Shown piece by piece: positions 1 through 8,611 of a stretch of 61,087 bases of DNA (position 1 is the stretch's first letter; the number at the start of each line of letters is the position of its first letter). The notes under the pieces are model-generated. The model did not search any database. It was not told where the DNA came from and was given only the letters and a program-made list of their open reading frames with translations. A program made the translations under genes and the position numbers. The DNA comes from a bacterium (GTDB lineage Bacteria > Margulisbacteria > Marinamargulisbacteria > GCA-2716485 > GCA-002719695), in the NCBI GenBank assembly GCA_002716725.1, contig PBBX01000005.1, positions 18,354 to 79,440 of the forward strand, read 5' to 3'.

Positions 1-3000
1 ACATGGAATGCTTTTAGACTTGGTGCAGATGCTATTAGTGATGGCCAAACGATTGGATTATTATTTTCTCCAGAAGATCAGGTATCTAGTAATATAGGAT
101 CGGGTATTTTAGCTCAAAGGCGTGAGTTTGGAGAATCTAATTTACTGTTTTTAACGGATCCAGTGGCTGGTTCTCCTAAAGTAAGAATGATTATTTCATC
201 AGAGGGTACGGTTGGTATTGGTAATATTGGTGATCCAGAAACCTTTTCATCGGTAGATTCTAATGGAGATCCTCATCAATTACATGTAAAGGGTACGGCT
301 AAGTTTGAGGGTGCTGTTGCTGTTGATCGACTGGAAGTGGCAGATATTTATGGGGAGAGTGGGTCACTTGTTATTAGTGCTAATCAAGGGATTGGGTTTA
401 ATGGAAATGTTATTTTTAACCGAGAGGTTGTTCTTGAAAAAGGGCTTGTTTTTACGGATTCCATTGTAGAAAAAATTGATCCTAATCTTGTTGCTGCTTC
501 GGCTGGGTATTTATATGTTTATGAGGATGACTTGTATTTTGTTAATAATACAACATCAAAAAATCTATCGGCAGCTTATACGGGTAAGCCAGGAAAAATT
601 CCTGTGTATGATTCTAATGGGGCTTTAAGTGATGGTTTTCCGTTATCTTTTGATAATAATATGCTAAGCATAGGGACTGTCAATGCGTTTACACAGTTTA
701 AGATTGAGTCTGTTATCACTCCAAATACTAGTGAAGCCGTTCAGGAAATTATACTTACGTTTAATAGAAGAACAGGGACTAATACTAAATTTATTGGGCT
801 TAATATTCAGATGGATGGCGTTTCAGCATCTGGATCTACTCTTGAGGGTCGTTTAGGCGATAATGAAACGGCTATAGGGGTACATGTTGATTTATCTGAC
901 TTGCAGGGGAGTTCTGCTAATTATAATAAATATGCTGCCATTTTTAATGGAGGAAATGTTGGTATTGGTACGACAGCTCCTTTGGCATTATTACATGTTC
1001 AAGCGGTTAATTCGAATGATTTATTTCGTGTTGATGGGGATGCTGGTTATTCATCTTTTATGGTTTCTAGTACAGGTAATGTTGGAATTGGAACTATTCA
1101 GCCTGATGCTTTAGTAGAGATTCAGAAGCCAGATGCTAATTTTTCAGATGATTTATTTAAAATTGTTTCTAGTAATAACTTAGCGCTTGTAAGGGTTTCT
1201 TCTAACGGGGACGTTGTTATTCGTGGGGATGTTTCAGCCAATTTAGGTGTTTTTAATACAGTTAGTGCTAATGGTTTGTCGATTGCAGGAGGGATGTTTT
1301 TTGTTAGTTCCAATGGGGATATTGCGATTGGAACGGATAATGTTGATCAGGGATCGGTAACGATCTATAAAACAATTGATAGTACTATGGCTTTACCTTA
1401 TATTGGTGAAAAACTAGATGTTATTATTGATTTTGAAGGAGATGGTAGTAGTGCTGGTTCAGGTAATTTTGATTCTAACTATACCTATAATGCGGATTTA
1501 ACAGGGTTTGATATTATGATTCAATCTGAGGCTAATAATTTATTTGGTTCTAGCGCTAGCTCTGTTGCTACGGGTGTTAGTATTAATATGAGTAACTTGA
1601 TGCTTGGAAATAATGCTACAGTGTATGGTCTTTATGTTGATGTGGGAGATGAGGGTGCAGGAGAAGGGTCTCGTTATGCGGCTTATTTTAATGGTAATGT
1701 TGGAATTGGCACGATAACCCCTACCTATTCGTTAACGGTTAGTGGGAATGTGTATAGTACGGGGTTGATTGTTGAAGGGAATGTGTCGGCGAATCGTTTA
1801 ACGGTTAATCGTGTGGTTATAAATAATACACTTACTGTAAGTGGTGGGGATGTTACGATTAATGGGAGGTTAACGGCTGAGACTGTGACGGTGAATAAAC
1901 TTGTTGTAAATGATTCGGTACAAGCTGGTGAGGGGATTTATGATTCTGTAACGGTTAATGAGAGGTTATGGGTTCCTGATACGGGTACGGTGATTGTAGG
2001 GACGGACACGGATAGTATAGCATCTGATTATATTATGCATGTTTCAGGAAATGTTACGGTTAATGGGATGCTAGAGGTGGATACATTAGCGGTTTCTATT
2101 ATATCTGCTAATAGTACGACTATTAATATAAGGGGCCATGTTAGTGCTAATCAATTGATTTCTGCAGAGGCTATTAGTCTTAACATGTTGCAATTTACAA
2201 ATACGTATGATAATTCTTCATCGATTCCTGCTAAGAGTGTTTATGTTAAAGATGATAATTTGTATTTTAAAGGCTCGTCTTCAGGAGCTGATGAGGTTGA
2301 TTTAACATCATTTTTAACTTCAGGACTATCCAATAGAATTCCTGTTTACAAGGATGCTACATTAACATCAAATGCCTATGCCTTATCTTTTGATAATAGT
2401 AGTTTGATTTTGGGAGATGATGGTTCGCAAGGGTCTTATCATAACTTAGGGTTAACAATACATGGTCAGGTAAATAATTCAAACGCTTATATTGGTCATT
2501 TGGTGGGGGTAACATTAAATGGCGTTAGCGCTGGACAAAATTATACAGGTATAAAAATTAACTTTGAATCTCAGAACTTTGGGAGTCCTAATCAGAATAC
2601 TTGGGGACGATTATTAGAGGGTGATACAGCTATTGGTCTTCATGTTGATATGAGCCAGTCTTTAGGTGATTATCAAGGGTTTGGTAATAGTATCGCCACA
2701 CCTAAGAAATATGCGGCTCTTTTTAATGGGGGCTTGGTTGGGATAGGGACGGCTGATCCTACAGCGGCTTTGCATGTGAAACAATATGAAAATAGTGAAG
2801 GTATCAAAAAGGATATTTTTAGGGTGGATGTTTTGGGGATTACGAATCCTGCGTTTCTTGTTGATCAAGAGGGTCGTGTGGGCATTAATACTTCTGATGC
2901 ACTAGATGCACAATTGATGATTGAATCTACAGATATAGGTCCGTTTGTTGTGTCTAGTAATTCTAAAGTTATGTTTTCAGTAACAACGAATGCGGTTGGT

Positions 3001-5496
3001 ATTAATACTCATGGAAATGCTAATAATGCCTTTTTAAGCGTATCTGGAAATGTTTTATTTTCGGATATATTTGGTATTCCAGCTTTTTATGTGGGAGGTA
3101 ATAAAACGGCTATAGGTCATATAAGTCCAGTGGCGCTTTTAGATATAAAGCAACCTGGATCTGGGGATGATCATTTATTTAAACTTAGTAGTTCTGATCA
3201 GGACCATTTTTTGGTGGATAGACGAGGTGATTTCTATTTTGGAAATTTTGATGATACGACTTTACCTATAAATGGTTTATACGATGTTAATGTTATTAAT
3301 CCAACACAGAGTATTGTTTTAGTTACAAATCATGACAATCCATTTTTTGGTAGTACTAGTTTACCACCTATTTTATCATCATCGGCTCCCTATGGGTTTA
3401 TGTCTGTTGTTCAAAATCAGGCTATGTTGTTTATGGGACATGTTACTCAAAATGAATCTCTTATTTTATTTGGGGCTGGTTCTAATCCTACGCTGAATAT
3501 TGTTGCCAGTACAAATTCTACCGCTACAAATGTTATTGTTATGACAGGTTCTGGTGTTGGTATTTTTAGAGCACCTTCTACTAATGTAGCCTTAAGTGTA
3601 AGTAAAAACTTTTTGGTCGGGACTGATACGTTATTTGTTACAAAAAACTATGTAGGTATTGGAAGTACTCAAGAAGATGCTAATGTCAGTTTAAATGTGC
3701 AAGGATCTTTAAAAGTAAAGGAATTGGAAGTTACGGATGGCGGGATTAAGATTTCGACATTAAATGTAACAGGACAATTTGATCTTCAGGATACTATAAA
3801 TCATAACTCTTCCTCTTATACGTCTGCTTTAGTAAGTATTAATTTAAAAACAGATATGAACAAATCATTATATGGGCTAAAAATTGAGATGAACTCGTTA
3901 GAGACTGGACCTAATGATGAAGATCCTAAGTATTTAATGGCAGGAAATGCGGATGCTTATGGTGTTTATGTAGATATGTCTGATCTTGCTGTTGCTGGAG
4001 TCGGTTCAGGAACCTATACTGAGAGATACTTTGGAAATAAATATGCCGCTGTTTTTAAGGGAGGTAATGTTGGTATTGGGACGAAAGAACCACGGTATCC
4101 ATTAGAAGTTCAAGGTCAGGCTAATAGTGTTATCGCTGGATTTGGTAGTGTTGGGGGTGGCATGGTTATTAGGGATTGGGGATTAGGTAAAGTGGGGCTT
4201 AATGTTATTAATGATTCTGTAAATTCAAATTTAGAACATATTGGGATTACTATAAAAGCATCTGCTACTCAAGGTAATGCCTTTGTTCCTGCTTTAGTGG
4301 GCATTGGAACAACGGATCCTGATAAAGCCTTAGTTGTTAATGGGGATATGAGATTGGGTATTAAATCCAATAATCCTATTGAAGGATCTTATGGACGGTA
4401 TGGTAGTAAATTGTTTTTTTCTGGAGGGCCTAGTTGGGGATTAGATAGTGATAATGGTGATGATTTATTTATGTCTCGGTTTAATCTTTCAGAGAAGGTT
4501 TCTGAATTAAGGGTTAATTTTTCTACTGTTAATAGTGATCCTGATGATGAAGCGGGGGTTGCTGCTGGTAGGGATGCTTTTATTGTGGGATATACTAAGG
4601 GGACGTATCATCCTGTTTTAAAGGTTCATAATCATTCTAAGGTAACGATATGGGGTGATACTCAAAATTTAACAGCAGGATTAACCTATATTCCGGAAGC
4701 TACCTTACATGTTAGGGGATCTGGTTCTACCAATGACTCTGTTTTTTCTCCTTATACAACGGTATTAGAACGAACAGGAGGGGAAGATAGTGGAGTTTTA
4801 GCCTTAACATATGATACGGATCATGTTTTAGGTGAGAATTCAAAGTTTATTGGTTTTTATTCTGCATCCACGTTAGTAGGATCTATTGAAGGAAATGGGA
4901 ATGGCGGGATACGCTATGTTACATCGGGTGCAGATTATGCTGAATATTTAGCAAAAAAGGATACAAACGAATCGTTTGAGAAAGGGGATATTGTTTCGGT
5001 TGTTAATGGGGTTATTACGAAGGATACAAGTGATTTTCAGCAATTGATGGTTTTAAGTAGTGCCGCAGCTGTTGCGGGTAACTGGCCTCAAGGAAGTAAA
5101 GATGATTTTGAATTAGTTGCTTTTTATGGTCAGGTTCCAACTAAAGTTCGCGGTAAGGTATCAAACGGTGATTTTATTTTAGCAGGTTTTGGGAATGATG
5201 GTGTTGGGATAGCTAAATCCTATGATTCATTGACCATTCAAGATCGAGGACGTATTGTGGGTAGGGCATGGGAATCATCTCGAGAACGTGGTGTTAAGCT
5301 TATCAATACGGCTGTTGGATTTGCTTTTGGACATTATTCTTTAAATGATGAGATGGATCAGTTAGATAGCCTTAATCAAACATTAGATACCATTCGTTCT
5401 GAACGAGAGGCTTTATTAACTAATTATCAAGTTACGTTAGAAAAACAGGCTCAGCATATTGATAGGTTGTTATTAAAACTTGAAAACGCTCGTTAA
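1..5496 (+). CDS. Giant beta-repeat fibre-like surface protein, 5' end missing
   Basis: The frame is open from base 1, so the N-terminus lies outside the window; at least 1831 residues are visible. The sequence is built from short beta repeats of the form G-N-V-G-I-G-T-x-x-P, seen about ten times, each followed by a hydrophobic strand such as ALLHV or ALVEI. Four larger modules end in K/R-Y-A-A-x-F followed by this motif (near bases 930, 1680, 2710 and 4045). The last 200 residues contain a GADYAEY segment and a glycine-rich globular part, resembling the autoproteolytic or chaperone domains (S74/G2 type) that cap phage-tail-like and adhesin fibres, then a terminal coiled coil. This suggests a trimeric surface fibre or adhesin. 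The family resemblance is by motif only; autocleavage is inference. Confidence 0.7.
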   Translation, partial: TWNAFRLGADAISDGQTIGLLFSPEDQVSSNIGSGILAQRREFGESNLLFLTDPVAGSPKVRMIISSEGTVGIGNIGDPETFSSVDSNGDPHQLHVKGTAKFEGAVAVDRLEVADIYGESGSLVISANQGIGFNGNVIFNREVVLEKGLVFTDSIVEKIDPNLVAASAGYLYVYEDDLYFVNNTTSKNLSAAYTGKPGKIPVYDSNGALSDGFPLSFDNNMLSIGTVNAFTQFKIESVITPNTSEAVQEIILTFNRRTGTNTKFIGLNIQMDGVSASGSTLEGRLGDNETAIGVHVDLSDLQGSSANYNKYAAIFNGGNVGIGTTAPLALLHVQAVNSNDLFRVDGDAGYSSFMVSSTGNVGIGTIQPDALVEIQKPDANFSDDLFKIVSSNNLALVRVSSNGDVVIRGDVSANLGVFNTVSANGLSIAGGMFFVSSNGDIAIGTDNVDQGSVTIYKTIDSTMALPYIGEKLDVIIDFEGDGSSAGSGNFDSNYTYNADLTGFDIMIQSEANNLFGSSASSVATGVSINMSNLMLGNNATVYGLYVDVGDEGAGEGSRYAAYFNGNVGIGTITPTYSLTVSGNVYSTGLIVEGNVSANRLTVNRVVINNTLTVSGGDVTINGRLTAETVTVNKLVVNDSVQAGEGIYDSVTVNERLWVPDTGTVIVGTDTDSIASDYIMHVSGNVTVNGMLEVDTLAVSIISANSTTINIRGHVSANQLISAEAISLNMLQFTNTYDNSSSIPAKSVYVKDDNLYFKGSSSGADEVDLTSFLTSGLSNRIPVYKDATLTSNAYALSFDNSSLILGDDGSQGSYHNLGLTIHGQVNNSNAYIGHLVGVTLNGVSAGQNYTGIKINFESQNFGSPNQNTWGRLLEGDTAIGLHVDMSQSLGDYQGFGNSIATPKKYAALFNGGLVGIGTADPTAALHVKQYENSEGIKKDIFRVDVLGITNPAFLVDQEGRVGINTSDALDAQLMIESTDIGPFVVSSNSKVMFSVTTNAVGINTHGNANNAFLSVSGNVLFSDIFGIPAFYVGGNKTAIGHISPVALLDIKQPGSGDDHLFKLSSSDQDHFLVDRRGDFYFGNFDDTTLPINGLYDVNVINPTQSIVLVTNHDNPFFGSTSLPPILSSSAPYGFMSVVQNQAMLFMGHVTQNESLILFGAGSNPTLNIVASTNSTATNVIVMTGSGVGIFRAPSTNVALSVSKNFLVGTDTLFVTKNYVGIGSTQEDANVSLNVQGSLKVKELEVTDGGIKISTLNVTGQFDLQDTINHNSSSYTSALVSINLKTDMNKSLYGLKIEMNSLETGPNDEDPKYLMAGNADAYGVYVDMSDLAVAGVGSGTYTERYFGNKYAAVFKGGNVGIGTKEPRYPLEVQGQANSVIAGFGSVGGGMVIRDWGLGKVGLNVINDSVNSNLEHIGITIKASATQGNAFVPALVGIGTTDPDKALVVNGDMRLGIKSNNPIEGSYGRYGSKLFFSGGPSWGLDSDNGDDLFMSRFNLSEKVSELRVNFSTVNSDPDDEAGVAAGRDAFIVGYTKGTYHPVLKVHNHSKVTIWGDTQNLTAGLTYIPEATLHVRGSGSTNDSVFSPYTTVLERTGGEDSGVLALTYDTDHVLGENSKFIGFYSASTLVGSIEGNGNGGIRYVTSGADYAEYLAKKDTNESFEKGDIVSVVNGVITKDTSDFQQLMVLSSAAAVAGNWPQGSKDDFELVAFYGQVPTKVRGKVSNGDFILAGFGNDGVGIAKSYDSLTIQDRGRIVGRAWESSRERGVKLINTAVGFAFGHYSLNDEMDQLDSLNQTLDTIRSEREALLTNYQVTLEKQAQHIDRLLLKLENAR

Positions 5497-5992
5497 CTAT
5501 TGTTGGCTTTGTGTTGTTTGTGTGATTGATTTTTTCAATCAATATTTTTTTTTGAGTAAAAAATGCTTTGATTGGTGTTTTCGGGAAGTAAAATGGCTTT
5601 TGTTTTCTATTGAAGGTGCTTGTCAACACTCAGGCCATTGCTGTCGATCTATTACGATTTGTTATGATGGGTCTTATGTAACAAGCGTATCACGTTTTAA
5701 TGATTTGTGTCGTAAAGATTCTGTACTGTCTCGTTTTAGTCCAGTATCTAACAATGATACGATTGAGTATTTTGATTGTCGTTGTTTGACGGATAATAAT
5801 ATCTGTTCTGAGTATGAATCGAGGCCTTTATTTTGTGTTCAATATCCAGATAATATCATGCTGTCGGATGCTGTGTTACATCGTGGTTGCGGTTACTTTA
5901 TTACACAACGATTTTCATTGCCATTTTTTTCATCTAATAATTTAAAATATAATATTAGTGTTTTTAAATTTAATAATTCCGTTAAATTTTAG
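5480..5992 (+). CDS. YkgJ-like cysteine-cluster protein
   Basis: A 170-residue protein whose cysteines match the zinc/iron-chelating YkgJ pattern: CQHSGHCC, then CRCL, C-S-E-Y-E-x-R-P-x-F-C and a final GCGYF. Members of this family are thought to bind a metal or Fe-S centre; their substrate is unknown. The listed TTG start overlaps the end of the fibre gene by 17 bases and gives a hydrophobic, cysteine-containing N-terminus that is unusual for the family. A later TTG or GTG near base 5550 could be the true start. Its position directly behind the fibre gene suggests co-transcription, but there is no further clue to its role. Confidence 0.6.
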   Translation: MKTLVNYCWLCVVCVIDFFNQYFFLSKKCFDWCFREVKWLLFSIEGACQHSGHCCRSITICYDGSYVTSVSRFNDLCRKDSVLSRFSPVSNNDTIEYFDCRCLTDNNICSEYESRPLFCVQYPDNIMLSDAVLHRGCGYFITQRFSLPFFSSNNLKYNISVFKFNNSVKF

Positions 5993-6060
5993 CTTTTTAA
6001 TAGTTGATTATAGGTGTTTATTTATAGTCATAATTAAGTATTTAATGTGATTGGTATAAG

Positions 6061-6092
6061 GTATATAATAAAGCTTTAAAAAAATTTGGGAG
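6061..6092 (+). promoter_or_regulatory. Promoter -10 and SD of the acidic-tail gene
   Basis: A TATAAT at 6064-6069 and GGGAG at 6088-6092 precede the ATG at 6100. This is a conventional leadered gene start, in contrast to the leaderless starts elsewhere in the window. The -35 is poorly defined. Confidence 0.5.
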
Positions 6093-6099
6093 TATTATT

Positions 6100-6588
6100 A
6101 TGTCATCAATTAGATCTGATATATCACCATTAGATCGTTTTCAAAGTTTTATTGTGTTTGAACCTGCGTCTATACGGATATCTGATAATGATATTTTGTA
6201 TATTGGTAATAACGTTCAAACGTTATTTGATGAAAGCTTTGAAAAGGTTTCGTTGTTACAAAATGATATAAAAATGAAAATTTTGTTAAATAAATTTGAG
6301 AAAATTGGGAATATGCTTAGTTTGTTAGAATCTCATGATAATGTCATTATTACAAAGTTTTTTGATCGTATATGGAGACGATATTCATATGTGAGTCATT
6401 TGGGGGAATCACTTTTTTCTTTAGATGTTTTTTTAGATTTTTTTCCTAAATTTGATAATCAGTCTGATAAAATAGTTGCACAACGTATTGATGTGAATCT
6501 TGATGAATTTGATGAAGATAAAGATGAAGATGAAGATGAAGATGAAGATGATTCTGCTGCTGCTGATGATGGAAATGGAGAACAATAG
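6100..6588 (+). CDS. Hypothetical protein with acidic Asp/Glu tail
   Basis: I do not recognise this 162-residue protein. It has no signal peptide or membrane segment. The first 120 residues look like a mixed alpha/beta or helical globular domain. The C-terminal 30 residues are almost entirely Asp and Glu, encoded by a GATGAA repeat tract (about 6511-6551), then alanines and a polar end. It has its own promoter and Shine-Dalgarno and stands alone between the YkgJ-like gene and ychF. The acidic tail could bind basic proteins or divalent cations; this is speculation. Confidence 0.55.
   Translation: MSSIRSDISPLDRFQSFIVFEPASIRISDNDILYIGNNVQTLFDESFEKVSLLQNDIKMKILLNKFEKIGNMLSLLESHDNVIITKFFDRIWRRYSYVSHLGESLFSLDVFLDFFPKFDNQSDKIVAQRIDVNLDEFDEDKDEDEDEDEDDSAAADDGNGEQ
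6511..6551 (+). repeat. GATGAA hexanucleotide tract
   Basis: A near-perfect run of GATGAA/GATGAT units encodes the Asp/Glu tail of the upstream-described 162-residue protein. Copy number changes of six bases would keep the frame, so the tail length can vary without loss of the protein. Confidence 0.75.
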
Positions 6589-6652
6589 GGTAATTTGTAA
6601 TGATTTATGGTGTTATCGTGAAGGATTGTTGTGTTTATTTTGTTGATTAGAC

Positions 6653-7750
6653 ATGTCTCATAAATTATCGATTGGTATTGTGGGATTACCCAATGTCGGT
6701 AAGTCCACGTTATTTAATGCTATTACACAAGCAGGTGTTGCTTCTGAAAATTACCCTTTTTGTACCATTGATCCTAATGTTGGGGTTGTTTCGGTTCCGG
6801 ATTCCCGTTTAGATGGGTTATCTTCTTTATCAGGTTCAGTTAAGGTATTGCCAGCAACCATTGAATTTGTTGATATTGCTGGTTTGGTAAAAGGGGCGTC
6901 TAAAGGGGAGGGGTTAGGGAATCAATTTTTGTCTCATATTCGGTCTACTTCTGTTATTGCTCACGTTATTCGTTGTTTTGATTCAGATGATGTCACCCAT
7001 GTTCATGGTTGTGTCGATCCTTTAGCGGATTATGATGTTATTATGAGTGAGTTAATTTTAGCGGATGTATCTGTTTGTGAAAAACTCTTAGAAACGTATC
7101 AGAAAAAGTTAAAGCAAGACAAATCCGTCCAAGCCATTATCGATGTGTTATCGTTTCTTTTTGATCGCTTATCTAATGGCATGTCTATTAGAAACTGTGA
7201 TTTAAATGAGGATCAGCTTGATTTAATTTCTTCGTTTCAGTTTATCACTCAAAAAAAACACTGTTTTGTTGCTAATGTATCAGAAGATTTATTACATGAT
7301 GATAATGATTATGTGAAGCAATTAAAAGACTTTGCTAATAAGGATAATACAGATGTAATTGTTGTATCAGCTTCTTTAGAACAAGAGTGTGCGGCATTAT
7401 CTATAGATGAAAAAAATGATTTTTTAAATGAACTTGGTGTAACGTCTTCTGGTTTAGATCAATTATGTTTGGTTTGCTACTCTTTGTTAAATTTACAAAC
7501 TTATTTAACGACAGGTCCAAAAGAAACACGAGCTTGGACGATTACAAAAGGAATGACGGCCCCTCAAGCGGCGGGTGTTATTCATAGTGATTTTCAAGAT
7601 GGTTTTATTCGGGCCAATGTTATTGGTTATGATGATTTTGTTTCTTGTGGTGGGTTTAAACAGGCTAAAGATCAAGGCCTTTTAAGGCAAGAAGGGAAAG
7701 ACTATGTTATGGTTGATGGTGATGTTGTTGAGTTTTTGTTTAATGTTTGA
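6653..7750 (+). CDS. ychF: Ribosome-binding ATPase YchF (OLA1/Obg family)
   Basis: The 365-residue protein has the YchF hallmarks: P-loop GLPNVGKSTLFNA, the ENYPFCTIDPN switch region, DIAGLVKGAS (G3), and a C-terminal TGS domain with LQTYLTTGPKETRAW and the conserved G-F-I-R-A segment. The usual G4 NKxD is replaced here by FVANVSED, as expected for YchF, which prefers ATP over GTP. It binds ribosomes and is involved in translation and stress control. Length matches the family (about 363). It is monocistronic or starts a short unit with the DUF368 gene 43 bases downstream. No clear SD lies before the ATG. Confidence 0.97.
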   Translation: MSHKLSIGIVGLPNVGKSTLFNAITQAGVASENYPFCTIDPNVGVVSVPDSRLDGLSSLSGSVKVLPATIEFVDIAGLVKGASKGEGLGNQFLSHIRSTSVIAHVIRCFDSDDVTHVHGCVDPLADYDVIMSELILADVSVCEKLLETYQKKLKQDKSVQAIIDVLSFLFDRLSNGMSIRNCDLNEDQLDLISSFQFITQKKHCFVANVSEDLLHDDNDYVKQLKDFANKDNTDVIVVSASLEQECAALSIDEKNDFLNELGVTSSGLDQLCLVCYSLLNLQTYLTTGPKETRAWTITKGMTAPQAAGVIHSDFQDGFIRANVIGYDDFVSCGGFKQAKDQGLLRQEGKDYVMVDGDVVEFLFNV

Positions 7751-7792
7751 TTTAATGTTACTTTCTTATAGGTATCTTTAAATATAAACGAA

Positions 7793-8611
7793 ATGGGACT
7801 ATGGATGGGTAATATGCTGCTTGTTATGAAGGGAGTTGCTCTTGGTATTGCTAATATTATACCGGGGTTAAGTGGCGGTACGGTTGCTGTTGTTTTAGGT
7901 ATTTATCAGGTACTTATTGATTCATTGGCGTCATTGTTATCATTTAAAAAAAGAGACTGTATCGATTCGTTTATTTTTTTGATGTTAATTGGGGTTGGGG
8001 TTGTGGGAGGGGTGTTTTGTTTTTCGTTTATTATTGATTGGATTTTACTTCATTATTTAGAATCAGTTTCATTTTTTTTTATAGGCGTTATTTTAAGCTC
8101 AATTCCTTATATTATGCTTTCTGAGTCTATTCAAATTGTTACAGTTTCTCGTGTTTTCTTATGTGTATTAGGTATTGTTATTGGGATTAGTCTTGTTATG
8201 GCTAAGGGTTACTTTTTTGCTGAACATTTTGTTACAGATGTTTCAGCTGGGTATTTATTTTTGTCGGTTATGATTGCGGCTGCTACTATGATTATCCCTG
8301 GAATTAGTGGGTCTTTGGTTTTAGTTTTATTTGGAACCTATTCTTTTGTTATTGCTTGTATTAAGGGGATGGTTTGGTTTGATTTATGTATTATTGGAGT
8401 GGCTGTTTTAGTGGGTATTTTTGGGTGTTCAAAATTGTTGCATCTATGTATTAATCATTATTTTCAGCTTACTATGAGTTTGGTGATAGGGTTGATGTTG
8501 GGGACTATGCCAGGTATTTATAATGGTTTTACGGATGCATTTATGTTTTTGAATGTCATCTCATTTGTTATTGGAATTGCTGTTGTTTGGAGTGTTAAGA
8601 TTTTCCGTTAA
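7793..8611 (+). CDS. DUF368 membrane protein, PopT-like polyprenyl-phosphate transporter
   Basis: This 272-residue polytopic protein has the DUF368 internal duplication: GIANIIPGLSGG near residue 20 and MIIPGISGSLVLV near residue 165, each at the start of a half of about four membrane segments. Members such as PopT recycle undecaprenyl phosphate across the cytoplasmic membrane for cell-wall and surface-polymer synthesis. An alternative ATG four codons later (7805) is equally plausible. The 3' end overlaps the convergent M16 protease gene by 4 bases. Family assignment is strong; the exact substrate is inferred from the family. Confidence 0.85.
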   Translation: MGLWMGNMLLVMKGVALGIANIIPGLSGGTVAVVLGIYQVLIDSLASLLSFKKRDCIDSFIFLMLIGVGVVGGVFCFSFIIDWILLHYLESVSFFFIGVILSSIPYIMLSESIQIVTVSRVFLCVLGIVIGISLVMAKGYFFAEHFVTDVSAGYLFLSVMIAAATMIIPGISGSLVLVLFGTYSFVIACIKGMVWFDLCIIGVAVLVGIFGCSKLLHLCINHYFQLTMSLVIGLMLGTMPGIYNGFTDAFMFLNVISFVIGIAVVWSVKIFR

